A DNA stretch of 64,000 bases, taken from contig NZ_JAPIVP010000010.1 in the NCBI RefSeq assembly GCF_026239555.1, forward strand, positions 62,001-126,000. Reading direction: 5' to 3'. The notes under the pieces are model-generated. The model was not told where the DNA came from, made no database searches, and worked only from the letters and a program-made list of their open reading frames with translations. Each line of letters starts with the position of its first letter. Within the stretch, counting starts at the first letter, position 1. This stretch comes from Pedobacter sp. PF22-3 (GTDB lineage Bacteria; Bacteroidota; Bacteroidia; Sphingobacteriales; Sphingobacteriaceae). Below are positions 27,171 to 34,978 of the stretch, in pieces. Made by a program: the position numbers and the translations under genes.

Positions 27171-27437
27171 TTATTGATAAATCATATTGGTACCCACGGC
27201 GTCTGACGAAGTATCAATGGAGTACAGGGTTGTTACCGCCGAGGTGGTAGAGGCCTGCGAAGTAACATTGGTTTGCTGCTGCGTATGGGTTGCGTTGTGA
27301 GCCGCATTGGATAGTGCTTGGGAGGTAGCCATAAAAAGGTTACCCATTGCCATTGCCGGCGCATCGCCCAGTACCTTAGTGTTTACTTCAGATACTGAAT
27401 CGGTAATTTGACTGTTTACTGCTGTTGGAAAAGCCAT
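27171..27437 (-). CDS. RebB-family R-body protein, paralogue 5
   Basis: An 88-residue copy (TDSVSEVNTKVLGDAPAMAM, ATHTQQQTNVTSQASTTSAV). With copies 3 and 4 it forms a second subtype marked by VNTKVLGD(S/A)PAMAMGNLFM. Most diverged of the three in its second half. Confidence 0.9.
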   Translation of the reverse strand: MAFPTAVNSQITDSVSEVNTKVLGDAPAMAMGNLFMATSQALSNAAHNATHTQQQTNVTSQASTTSAVTTLYSIDTSSDAVGTNMIYQ

Positions 27438-27467
27438 AACGGTTTAGATTTAGGATTAATAATTTAA

Positions 27468-27734
27468 TTATTGATAAATTTTATTGGTACCTACCGCATC
27501 TGATGCGGTATCTATCGAATACAGGGTGGTAATGCCCGATGTGGTAGCGGCCTGGGCCGTAATGTTGGTTTGCTGCTGACTGGTGGTTGCATTGTGTGCT
27601 GCATTAGCCAGTGCCTGTGAGGTAGCCATAAAAAGGTTACCCATTGCCATTGCCGGCGAATCACCCAATACCTTGGTGTTAACCTGTGATACGGAGTCGG
27701 TGATCTGGTCGTTTACTGCTGTTGGAAAAGCCAT
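27468..27734 (-). CDS. RebB-family R-body protein, paralogue 4
   Basis: An 88-residue copy differing from paralogue 3 at only a few positions (A/S at 6, T/Y in HNATTSQ versus HNATYSQ, A/S in DTASDAVG). Such closeness points to recent duplication or gene conversion. Core VNDQITDSVSQVNTKVLGDS. Confidence 0.9.
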   Translation of the reverse strand: MAFPTAVNDQITDSVSQVNTKVLGDSPAMAMGNLFMATSQALANAAHNATTSQQQTNITAQAATTSGITTLYSIDTASDAVGTNKIYQ

Positions 27735-27764
27735 AACGGTTTAAGATTTAGGGTTAAAGTTTAA

Positions 27765-28031
27765 TTATTGATAAATTTTATTGGTACCTACTGCATCTGA
27801 TGAAGTGTCTATCGAATACAAGGTGGTAATACCTGATGTAGTGGCAGCCTGAGCCGTAATGTTGGTTTGCTGTTGCGAATAGGTAGCATTGTGTGCCGCG
27901 TTTGCCAATGCTTGTGAGGTAGCCATAAACAGGTTACCCATTGCCATCGCCGGCGAATCACCCAATACTTTGGTATTTACCTGTGATACAGAGTCGGTGA
28001 TCTGGTCGTTTACTGAAGTTGGAAAAGCCAT
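27765..28031 (-). CDS. RebB-family R-body protein, paralogue 3
   Basis: An 88-residue copy (core VNDQITDSVSQVNTKVLGDS, then SPAMAMGNLFMATSQALA). No signal peptide, as expected for cytosolic R-body subunits. Separated by 30 bp from paralogue 4 and 42 bp from paralogue 2. Confidence 0.9.
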   Translation of the reverse strand: MAFPTSVNDQITDSVSQVNTKVLGDSPAMAMGNLFMATSQALANAAHNATYSQQQTNITAQAATTSGITTLYSIDTSSDAVGTNKIYQ

Positions 28032-28073
28032 TGTTGTTTGAATTTAAATTGTGAATTAATGTTGAATTAGTTG

Positions 28074-28340
28074 TTAAGCGAATATTTTGGAAGTCCCCAC
28101 CGCATCAGATGCTGTATCTATAGAATACAGCGTGGTTACCCCCATTGTAGTTGCCGCCTGCGCCGTAATGTTAGTTTGCTGCTGGCTAGTGGTTGCATTA
28201 TGGGCTGCGTTAGACAAGGCTTGTGCGGTTGCCTGAAAAAGATTAGCCATCGCGCTTGCCGGCGCCACGCCCAATACTTGTGTGTTTGCCTGGGTCACCG
28301 AATCGGTGATCTGGCTGTTTACTGCTGTTGGAAAAGCCAT
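28074..28340 (-). CDS. RebB-family R-body protein, paralogue 2
   Basis: An 88-residue copy with NSQITDSVTQANTQVLGVAP and ASAMANLFQATAQALSNAAH. It belongs to the TQAN/TTMGVT subtype but has lost the conserved AMGN glycine (SAMANLF), the only full-length copy to do so. Confidence 0.9.
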   Translation of the reverse strand: MAFPTAVNSQITDSVTQANTQVLGVAPASAMANLFQATAQALSNAAHNATTSQQQTNITAQAATTMGVTTLYSIDTASDAVGTSKIFA

Positions 28341-28368
28341 AGTTGTTGTTTTTTAGAGTTTATAATAA

Positions 28369-28593
28369 TTAAATTTTAATAGAATATATAAGTGCCACAC
28401 CCTGGGCGGTTACTGCCTGCCCTAAAATATTGGCCTGCTGCTGCGCTATTGTAGCATTATGAGCTGCATTAGCCAATGCCTGGGCCGTTGCCTGATATAG
28501 ATTGCCTATAGCGATAGACGGCGCATTTCCAATAACTTCAAGACTTGATTCGGTAATTGAATCGGTAATCTGACTATTTACTGTTTCTGCCAT
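28369..28593 (-). CDS. RebB-family R-body protein, paralogue 1 (short)
   Basis: A 74-residue copy: MAETVNSQITDSITESSLEV, then NAPSIAIGNLYQATAQALAN and TAQGVALIYSIKI. It ends after YSI where the others continue with DTASDAVG. It is the most diverged of the seven and is nearest to the family pattern of Caedibacter-type RebB (QGV...IYS ending). Confidence 0.9.
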   Translation of the reverse strand: MAETVNSQITDSITESSLEVIGNAPSIAIGNLYQATAQALANAAHNATIAQQQANILGQAVTAQGVALIYSIKI

Positions 28594-28612
28594 TTTAGGG
28601 TTAGCTTAAATA

Positions 28613-29005
28613 TTAATTACTGGTGCCATTATTAGCAGCGGACGTACCGCTTCCGGTAACGGCTGTTGCAGGATCGGTTGAGGCCGGTTCGGCTCCTGTT
28701 GTTGAAGAAGCCGAAGTTGTGGTTCCTCCTGTCGCTGGACTCGGAGCAACAGGAGTTGTCGCCGGCGGCGGTGTAGGCGCAGGAGGTTTCGCTCCCATTA
28801 CCGAAAGTATACGCGCACAGGTAGAGGTAGTAGTTGCCGAATTAAGCATCTGCGCATTGTGCTGCGCTGTAACAGCGTTGTGCATTGCCATACCTATGGT
28901 TTCGGCCATTACATTGTTCAGCATTGCTACCGATTGCGAATCAGCGTTACCCTTAAGCAGTTGTTGCACATCGGTTACGGAAGAAAGGATATAATCGTTT
29001 GCCAT
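28613..29005 (-). CDS. RebB-like protein with Pro/Thr/Ser-rich tail
   Basis: A 130-residue protein. Residues 1-70 carry a divergent Reb core (SVTDVQQLLKGNADSQSVAM, then GMAMHNAVTAQHNAQMLNSA). A low-complexity tail of Pro, Thr, Ser and Ala follows (PPAPTPPPATTPVAPSP). Core motif MHNAxxxQ is shared with the 51-aa gene at 30468. The tail could be exposed on the assembled ribbon or bind cargo; that is conjecture. 19 bp before the first full RebB copy. Confidence 0.85.
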   Translation of the reverse strand: MANDYILSSVTDVQQLLKGNADSQSVAMLNNVMAETIGMAMHNAVTAQHNAQMLNSATTTSTCARILSVMGAKPPAPTPPPATTPVAPSPATGGTTTSASSTTGAEPASTDPATAVTGSGTSAANNGTSN

Positions 29006-29015
29006 AATTTCCTAT

Positions 29016-30044
29016 TTAATTTAAGTGAGTAATCTTGGTATCTGGAAGCAGGTATACGGTACCATTTCGATCCACGCCAACATTTGCATTGCCCTGGGCA
29101 GATTGAAATTTGAGCGAAGCCGTGGCCCCATCCTGCGACAATTCATTCCCGGATGCCGCTGTAAAGCTGATCAGGTTTTTTACTGCGGCCAGGTAATTTT
29201 GGATGGCTGTATTTAAGCCGCCAACAACCTGTTCATTGAGCGTGATATTCTGAATGAGGTTAAGCATGGCAGCACTGGCGGTGGTATAGCCAATAAAATG
29301 ACTTGCCCTGGCCAGTTCGGGAATGGCTTGAACCAGGTTTCCACCGTCGGGAGACATGTCTATTGTTGGGGTAAACAAATAAGGCTGTACCACTGCTTCA
29401 AACTGCGCATACAGGGCCTGGATTTCGCTGCTTTGCGTTTGCGGTATGAGGTTTTCGCCCGGTAGCTGTTGCTGTGCATACTGATAGAAAAGCGAGAGGT
29501 TAACAAAATCGGATACAGTAGCTGCGGTTGTAGCTGCAAAGGCTGTCGACTGTGCCTGCAATTCGGGATTAACTTCGCTTTGTTTCATTACAAAATCAGT
29601 TAACGTTAGCATTTCATTAAAAGAAAGTGCCTGAAAAAGATCCGGCCGTTGCTGAACAAGCAGGAGAATTATATCCGCACTTTTTGCCATATCGCCATAG
29701 CTGAGCAGATCATTTTGGTGCAGCAATAAGGCCAGGTTGGCCTCATTGTCATTCACAGTTAACCGAATAGCGGCCAGCTGTGCAATATCGGCTTCTGGTA
29801 AAGACAGGATTTTGTCGATAGCCGCCCTGAAGGTATTGAACCTGATATAGTTTTCGCCCGTTAACCCATTTTGTATCAGTTTAAGCAACTGGTTTTCGCT
29901 TTCGGCATTGATGCCAGTAACCGTGGCATCAGTGATGCCAAAGCTTAACCATTTCTGCCCCCCGTTAATCATAGAAAGTACCGCCTGTGCCTTCGTGCTG
30001 AGCCCACCAATAGAAGTGAGTTGTTTTCCGTTTAGATTAATCAT
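29016..30044 (-). CDS. R-body cluster protein, unknown function (342 aa)
   Basis: A 342-residue protein lacking signal peptide and membrane segments. It is rich in Gln, Leu and Ala and mainly helical (NEMLTLTDFVMKQSEVNPEL, ASAAMLNLIQNITLNEQVVG), then ends with a short beta-like part (DGATASLKFQSAQGNANVGV). It begins INLNGKQLTSIGGLSTKAQA. No family recognised. Tight spacing (10 and 24 bp) to reb-like genes argues it belongs to R-body formation. Confidence 0.8.
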   Translation of the reverse strand: MINLNGKQLTSIGGLSTKAQAVLSMINGGQKWLSFGITDATVTGINAESENQLLKLIQNGLTGENYIRFNTFRAAIDKILSLPEADIAQLAAIRLTVNDNEANLALLLHQNDLLSYGDMAKSADIILLLVQQRPDLFQALSFNEMLTLTDFVMKQSEVNPELQAQSTAFAATTAATVSDFVNLSLFYQYAQQQLPGENLIPQTQSSEIQALYAQFEAVVQPYLFTPTIDMSPDGGNLVQAIPELARASHFIGYTTASAAMLNLIQNITLNEQVVGGLNTAIQNYLAAVKNLISFTAASGNELSQDGATASLKFQSAQGNANVGVDRNGTVYLLPDTKITHLN

Positions 30045-30068
30045 TGCTCTTAATTTTGGTTAAAGACT

Positions 30069-30395
30069 TTATTTCGATGGAAATCCGCTGAGTACCGTTG
30101 CGGCGTTTTGCCCTACCACCAGAAAGTTGGCCGCTGCGCTAGTCGCTAAGGCTTGGGCGGCAGTTACAATAGGTGTATATTGTTCTGCATCGGCCGGCAC
30201 TGCAAGCATTTGCGCCATGGCAACACCAATCGCGGTAGAGCTGATGGTATTTACATTTCTGAGATTATCAACTGCATCCTGTACAGCCAGTGCTGTTGAT
30301 TGAGCGACAGATTGAAAGGCCTTCATTGCCCCTTCGTCTTGCATAATCTGTGGGGTAATGCTACTGTCTGATGTGGTTAAACTTGTGTAAGGCAT
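30069..30395 (-). CDS. RebB-like protein, divergent (108 aa)
   Basis: A 108-residue protein with DEGAMKAFQSVAQSTALAVQ, then NVNTISSTAIGVAMAQMLAV and AAQALATSAAANFLVVGQNA. The Ala-rich amphipathic pattern, a starting SSITPQIMQD and the size fit a distant Reb homologue, but the SIxxAxxNA core is weak. Placed between the 51-aa reb-like gene and the 342-aa gene. Confidence 0.75.
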   Translation of the reverse strand: MPYTSLTTSDSSITPQIMQDEGAMKAFQSVAQSTALAVQDAVDNLRNVNTISSTAIGVAMAQMLAVPADAEQYTPIVTAAQALATSAAANFLVVGQNAATVLSGFPSK

Positions 30396-30467
30396 AATAA
30401 ATTATTTAATTGTGTATCCGTTAACTAGTTCATTTATTAGGTGAAAATGATGCTTTAATAGCAGGGA

Positions 30468-30623
30468 TTATGTACTACTTTGACTCTCCAGTATTTTTTT
30501 GCAGCAAACTGACAAGCATGCAGTGGCTATTAACTGTCCGCTACGCTGATTGGTGCTAGCATTGTGCATGGCTATTCCCATTGATACCGCCATACTTTGA
30601 AATATAATTTGTAAAGAATCCAT
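30468..30623 (-). CDS. 51-aa reb-like protein
   Basis: From the ATG at 30623 a 51-codon frame reads MDSLQIIFQSMAVSMGIAMH, then NASTNQRSGQLIATACLSVC, ending SQSST. The motif MGIAMHNASTNQ matches IGMAMHNAVTAQ of the 130-aa Reb-like protein, so it is a short or truncated paralogue. It lies between the AraC gene and the rest of the reb genes, on their strand. Cys-rich (four Cys), unlike the other copies. Confidence 0.7.
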   Translation of the reverse strand: MDSLQIIFQSMAVSMGIAMHNASTNQRSGQLIATACLSVCCKKILESQSST

Positions 30624-30685
30624 GTCGTATTGTTTGATATAAAATTACTAACTAAAAATACAATCGTCTTGTAAAAAACAGTCAA

Positions 30686-31534
30686 TCATTTCACAATTTC
30701 TTCTAGCAGTTTATTTTTTAGCCATGACACTGGCATTTCACTATTCTTTTTCATTTTAAACATCGAAGGAAATGTTCCAAAAACAGCTTTAAAGCAACGG
30801 CAAAAATGTGAATGGTCAAAAAAACCAGTAGCTACCGCAACCTCCGTAATGGTATCAGCATTGCCTAGCAGCTCAGAGGCATATTGCAATCTCAAATCTC
30901 GTATAAACCTTGCCGAAGTGATAGGATATAATTCTTTCAATTTGCGGTTTAAAGTGGATGGGGTTGTGTTTAACAGTTTCGAGAGCTTGGGTATTGATTC
31001 TTTATGATTAAAGCATTCAGATAAAGAAAAGCTCAAAAGCTTTTTTAACCATTGATGCTGAGCGGCATGATTCAATAAAATTTTAGCGTCAGACATATCA
31101 ATAGGTATTTTCCAATAAGTTATTAAATCATGATCAGCATTTTGGGTTTCCCGATATTTAGAAGGACTGATTCCGAATGCATTTGTAAAAGATCTACAGA
31201 AGCTGGCCTGGGCTCGAAAACCTGTAAGCTGTGCTATATTTTTTAGTGGCTCATTACTGTTTAACAGTAAATAACAAGCCTTGCACAGGCGGTGATGAAG
31301 TATAAGTTTTGCAGGTGTATTTCCGGTAAGTTCGAATACCCTTCTGGTTAATTGAGATGCAGTCATCTTCAATAATGTAGCCAGCTTTACTACACAAAAA
31401 TTTACATCATAATATTTAGATTCAATATAGGCCATCGTTAAATCAATAAAATGGTGTTTCTTCCGTACCATTATCGTAATTATTGGCGGTATTGGAGAAG
31501 ATGGTTTTGAGGGTGGTGTAAGATGTAAACTCAT
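30686..31534 (-). CDS. AraC-type regulator with two HTH domains
   Basis: A 282-residue protein containing two AraC DNA-binding domains in tandem and no ligand-binding domain. The first (about 28-131) has LATLLKMTASQLTRRVFELT and ASFCRSFTNAFGISPSKYRE. The second (about 170-268) has LSKLLNTTPSTLNRKLKELY and SHFCRCFKAVFGTFPSMFKM. A double AraC domain is unusual. It is the promoter-proximal gene on the strand of the reb genes, 62 bp before the first, so it probably controls or is coexpressed with them. Confidence 0.88.
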   Translation of the reverse strand: MSLHLTPPSKPSSPIPPIITIMVRKKHHFIDLTMAYIESKYYDVNFCVVKLATLLKMTASQLTRRVFELTGNTPAKLILHHRLCKACYLLLNSNEPLKNIAQLTGFRAQASFCRSFTNAFGISPSKYRETQNADHDLITYWKIPIDMSDAKILLNHAAQHQWLKKLLSFSLSECFNHKESIPKLSKLLNTTPSTLNRKLKELYPITSARFIRDLRLQYASELLGNADTITEVAVATGFFDHSHFCRCFKAVFGTFPSMFKMKKNSEMPVSWLKNKLLEEIVK

Positions 31535-31894
31535 GAGTGCTGCTAATGAATTGATTTAACTGATATTCTGTATATCAAAGGAAGGTTATCGTTAAACTCA
31601 TTTAAAGAGCGTAAACACGTGTTTTTGTAAATGAGGGTTTAATCTTTACCACCAAGGGTAAATCCCTGTTAGCCGTTTTAGAACTATTAAAGTAATATTA
31701 ATGATACAATCAATTAATTGATTATTACATGCCGTATTTACCCATAAATAAAGACACTTATGCAATGGCAAATTTGTATTTTCGATTATTATTGGAGGCG
31801 GTATGATTCAATATAGCAGAGTCTTACTGCCATACCCATAAACAATTAATTACATAAAAAATTAATTTTCTTTTACCTGTTTTTATTATTTTAC
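31535..31894. promoter_or_regulatory. Divergent intergenic region between the reb/AraC unit and the 266-aa gene
   Basis: 360 AT-rich bases with no gene. It must carry the promoters for the minus-strand AraC/reb transcript and the plus-strand 266-aa gene. CAAATTTG-like sequence at about 31768-31776 is close to, but not, the -7 consensus. No clear operator palindrome was found by eye. Confidence 0.5.
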
Positions 31895-32695
31895 ATGATA
31901 AACAATCAAGATTATTTGTCCAATCCTGCGGACTTAGCAGATTTTAATGTTGTTTCTGAACACCAGTTTATAGAATACACACTTGAATGGACCAAACAGA
32001 TTTCGGGCAATGAAATGTCGTGGAAAGTTTTTGCGGATAAGGACAGCAGTATTGAACAGATGTTGGTACAGGTTTACTTTAACGACGCAACCATACAAAG
32101 TTTGCTATCATGTGTTGGGGTTAAGCACATCCATGCAAGATTTGCGATCGTTCACGACTATTATCCTTACAAGATCAAGCTACCCACTTTCACCATGATA
32201 CTATATGCTACCGATCAACTAGGGCAAAGATGTTCGGCTTATCATATCGGTAGGCCACAATATCATGACAACATTACCGTGTCACCCAGCATGCCCTCGC
32301 ATGAGATAGGCAACTTTATTTCGAGCCGCCTTGCTCAGAAATGGATAAGCGAATGGAAAATAGTATGCGATGCGAATCCAAAATCACCTGAATTATTAAG
32401 TAAGCTGTTTCTGACAAACTATGGATACCTCACCGGATATAACTACGTCTTATCAGACTTTATGTATTCGTTATTTCCACCGGAAACGCAAAAAGAGTGT
32501 TATGATGTAGTTATACTACCTGTTATTCATAAACATGTTGCTGATCACCTCAATGCACAACCTACCTTGAAACGTACCTTCGGACTGGTTTTGGCTGGCG
32601 TACCATTTAATGCAAAGGATATAGCAGGAGATGAGGAGGTAAACTCTTTTTACGATCTCTCTCTTCCAACCCCACCTTCTAACGGTACATATTAA
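31895..32695 (+). CDS. Unknown protein divergent from the R-body cluster
   Basis: A 266-residue soluble protein without signal peptide (NVVSEHQFIEYTLEWTKQIS at the start, ending FYDLSLPTPPSNGTY). Alternating alpha/beta pattern; no recognised domain. Its divergent arrangement with the AraC/reb unit suggests shared control. The Pro-rich end (LPTPPSNGTY) is the only distinctive feature. Confidence 0.75.
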   Translation: MINNQDYLSNPADLADFNVVSEHQFIEYTLEWTKQISGNEMSWKVFADKDSSIEQMLVQVYFNDATIQSLLSCVGVKHIHARFAIVHDYYPYKIKLPTFTMILYATDQLGQRCSAYHIGRPQYHDNITVSPSMPSHEIGNFISSRLAQKWISEWKIVCDANPKSPELLSKLFLTNYGYLTGYNYVLSDFMYSLFPPETQKECYDVVILPVIHKHVADHLNAQPTLKRTFGLVLAGVPFNAKDIAGDEEVNSFYDLSLPTPPSNGTY

Positions 32696-32778
32696 GATCA
32701 GGACAATAAATATTCAGGTCATGATGTATAAAGCGACTGCCAGAATAAAATTTTGAATTAAGATCCAATCTTGCATTT

Positions 32779-33435
32779 ATGAATAGTGCTTTTCAAACCT
32801 TTTTAATCTATTCGTCTGTCGTGGTAATCGTACCATTTTTAGTTGCTGTTATGCGATTTAAAAAAATGGACCAGGCATGGCGATCTCTGGCTTTATTAAT
32901 CTTTTTTGATTTCTTAGTAGAAGCCGTTGGTCATGTTTTATACTTTATGAAAATCAGCAATCATTTTTTGTGGCCAATTTTTATACTTATCGAATTTACA
33001 TTGCTGGCGAGGATTTATAAAACTGAGTTTAAAAAAATGGCAATTAGTCGTTTCATACCTATTGTAACATTATTATTTATCGCTTATGTAATTGTCGACT
33101 GGCTCATGGCACCCAATGATGACCTGAGTGCTCTTCCTCACTTTACAGAGGGGGTGCTGATATTGTTGCTTGTATTGTGTTATTATTATAAAAACCTAAG
33201 CTCGTTTATAGAAACACAATTGGAACGTCAACCCATGTTTTGGTTGTCAACTGGTCTGTTTATTTATTTCTCCGCCAATTCGGTGATCTTCATTTTCAGT
33301 AATTATATTCAAATGTTATCGATTAATTTCTTTAATCTCATCTGGTTTACCCATTCCATATTTAATATACTTTTATACATTTTTTACACTTTAACGGTAT
33401 GCTTAATCCCAAAGAAACTGAAATACAACATCTGA
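32779..33435 (+). CDS. Multi-pass membrane protein, possible sensor partner
   Basis: A 218-residue protein made almost wholly of hydrophobic segments (about six to seven, from FLIYSSVVVIVPFLVAVMRF to FNILLYIFYTLTVCLIPKKL). Its end overlaps the histidine kinase start by 37 bases, so the two are translationally coupled. The kinase has only one transmembrane segment and almost no periplasmic domain, so this protein may be the sensing part of a split receptor. That role is inferred from coupling. Confidence 0.8.
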   Translation: MNSAFQTFLIYSSVVVIVPFLVAVMRFKKMDQAWRSLALLIFFDFLVEAVGHVLYFMKISNHFLWPIFILIEFTLLARIYKTEFKKMAISRFIPIVTLLFIAYVIVDWLMAPNDDLSALPHFTEGVLILLLVLCYYYKNLSSFIETQLERQPMFWLSTGLFIYFSANSVIFIFSNYIQMLSINFFNLIWFTHSIFNILLYIFYTLTVCLIPKKLKYNI

Positions 33436-34205
33436 TATTCGGAAGTATTCTGGTTATGCTACTGCTAGCTGTTGCGATTATTTCATTTTTTGTTATATAT
33501 CATAGAAGGCTGCTTAAAGAGCAGGGGCGTTTACAAAAAGTGAAGGATAAGCACCAAAGACAATTACTTGGTTTTAGCATTAGCATTCAGGAAAAAGAAA
33601 GGGCAAGGATAGGACGGGATATGCACGACGAAATAGGCTCCTCTCTTTCAGCCATTAAAATGCTCGTTAATCGGCTTCCAAACACGGATATTGAAAACCA
33701 TCAGTTGATTTCGAGCATTAAAAATGGATTGAGCAACACCATAAGTGATGTAAGAATGATCGCAAATAACCTGTTCCCATCTGTATTGGCAAAATTCGGA
33801 TTGGCGGATGCATTACATCACCAGGTAAAGATATTATCTGCGAGTAATATCTTAGCGATTGACCTGGTATTAGACACAAAATTTGAACTTAATTTTGAAT
33901 ACGAACTTGCCATATACCGCATTATGCAGGAATTAATCAATAATGTAATCAATCATGCAAATGCAAAAAATCTTTCAATCATGTTAAATCAAACACCTGA
34001 ACGCATATTGGCTACAGTTAAAGACGATGGCTGTGGTTTTGATGCGGCAATAATGGAAGATCCGATACAAATGGGGATAGGTATTAAAAGTATAAAAACA
34101 AGGGTAGCAGCCATGCAGGCCACCTTGAAAATAACATCTGGAAAAGATGCCGGTACATTAATTGAAATACATATTCCTTTAAATGATGAAAAAGACCAAA
34201 GATAG
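33399..34205 (+). CDS. Sensor histidine kinase, NarX/DesK type
   Basis: A 268-residue kinase. One transmembrane helix (about 12-34) is followed by a short coil and a HisKA_3 domain with the phosphoacceptor histidine in GRDMHDEIGSSLSAIKM. The ATPase domain has YRIMQELINNVINHANA (N box), DDGCGFD (G1) and GIGIKSIKTRV. It overlaps its response regulator by 23 bases. Gene order and coupling define a cognate pair. Confidence 0.93.
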   Translation: MLNPKETEIQHLIFGSILVMLLLAVAIISFFVIYHRRLLKEQGRLQKVKDKHQRQLLGFSISIQEKERARIGRDMHDEIGSSLSAIKMLVNRLPNTDIENHQLISSIKNGLSNTISDVRMIANNLFPSVLAKFGLADALHHQVKILSASNILAIDLVLDTKFELNFEYELAIYRIMQELINNVINHANAKNLSIMLNQTPERILATVKDDGCGFDAAIMEDPIQMGIGIKSIKTRVAAMQATLKITSGKDAGTLIEIHIPLNDEKDQR

Positions 34206-34884
34206 GCTAATCCACCAACCCTTAAACTCAATTAAAATAGGTATAGTGGATGATCACAAACTGTTCAGATTGGGGCTAATGGAAATTTTGGGGCAGGTTA
34301 AACACTTCGAACTTATTTTCGAAGTAGAAAGCTATTCGCAATTGTTAGAAGAAATGGAATTGCAGGTGCCTGATATTATCCTGATGGACATTGAAATGCC
34401 CGAAACAGATGGAATAGATGGATGCAAGCACATTGTGGAAAGATTTCCAGATGCAAAAATAATTGCCTTATCCATGCATACTGCGGATAATTTCATTTTT
34501 TATATGATGAAGGCCGGTGCGCGCAGCTATTTACCCAAAGATATTGATGAACAAACCTTATATAAAGCCATTGAAACCGTATATACCAACGGATTCTATT
34601 TTACCGATGCTGTTACCGCGGCCATGTTAAACGGTGTTAAAAAAAATTATGGCAGGAGGTCAACTTTAAAGTATGGCGAAAGCCCGCTTAGCAAAAGAGA
34701 ACTTGAGGTATTGACACTCATTTGCAATGGCTTAACCACGGCAGAAATTGCACAGAAATTATTCATCAGTATAAAAACTGTGGAGGGGCACCGTAAAAAT
34801 TTATTGGAAAAATCAGGTATGTCCAATTCAGTGAGCTTAGCAGTATATGCAGTTAAAAATGGGATGCTCGATGAACGACACTAA
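34183..34884 (+). CDS. Response regulator, NarL/LuxR type
   Basis: A 233-residue regulator. The receiver has the acidic pair in IGIVDDHKLFR, the phosphorylated aspartate in IILMDIEMPET and the conserved lysine in ARSYLPKDI. The C-terminal LuxR HTH reads LSKRELEVLTLICNGLTTAE and KLFISIKTVEGHRKNLLEK. Cognate to the kinase encoded immediately upstream. Targets may include the nearby reb region, but no binding sites are identified. Confidence 0.94.
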   Translation: MMKKTKDRLIHQPLNSIKIGIVDDHKLFRLGLMEILGQVKHFELIFEVESYSQLLEEMELQVPDIILMDIEMPETDGIDGCKHIVERFPDAKIIALSMHTADNFIFYMMKAGARSYLPKDIDEQTLYKAIETVYTNGFYFTDAVTAAMLNGVKKNYGRRSTLKYGESPLSKRELEVLTLICNGLTTAEIAQKLFISIKTVEGHRKNLLEKSGMSNSVSLAVYAVKNGMLDERH

Positions 34885-34945
34885 TAAAACAATAAATCCT
34901 CATCTTTTTAAGCTAAGGCTCGATATTTTCCCCTCCTGACTACTT

Positions 34946-34978
34946 AAGGAAACACAATAATGGTTGTTTCCTTTTTTT
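34946..34978 (+). terminator. Intrinsic terminator after the two-component operon
   Basis: AAGGAAACA pairs with TGTTTCCTT across a ten-base loop and continues into seven T residues. It stands at the convergent end of the 351-aa gene. Confidence 0.9.

Noticed and set aside
26543..28593. Regular repeats that could be read as a CRISPR array
   Set aside because: Period of about 300 bp with full open frames and start/stop codons; these are tandem genes.
26543..28593. Interpretation of the array as phage tail or pilin genes
   Set aside because: There are no signal peptides, prepilin sites or tail modules, and the core matches RebB.
28623..28994. 123-codon ORF opposite the 130-aa reb-like gene
   Set aside because: The Val/Ala/Gly-rich protein is an antisense shadow of the Pro/Thr-rich coding strand.
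31741..31840. Short ORF starting at ATG near 31811
   Set aside because: Only about a dozen codons with no conservation evidence.
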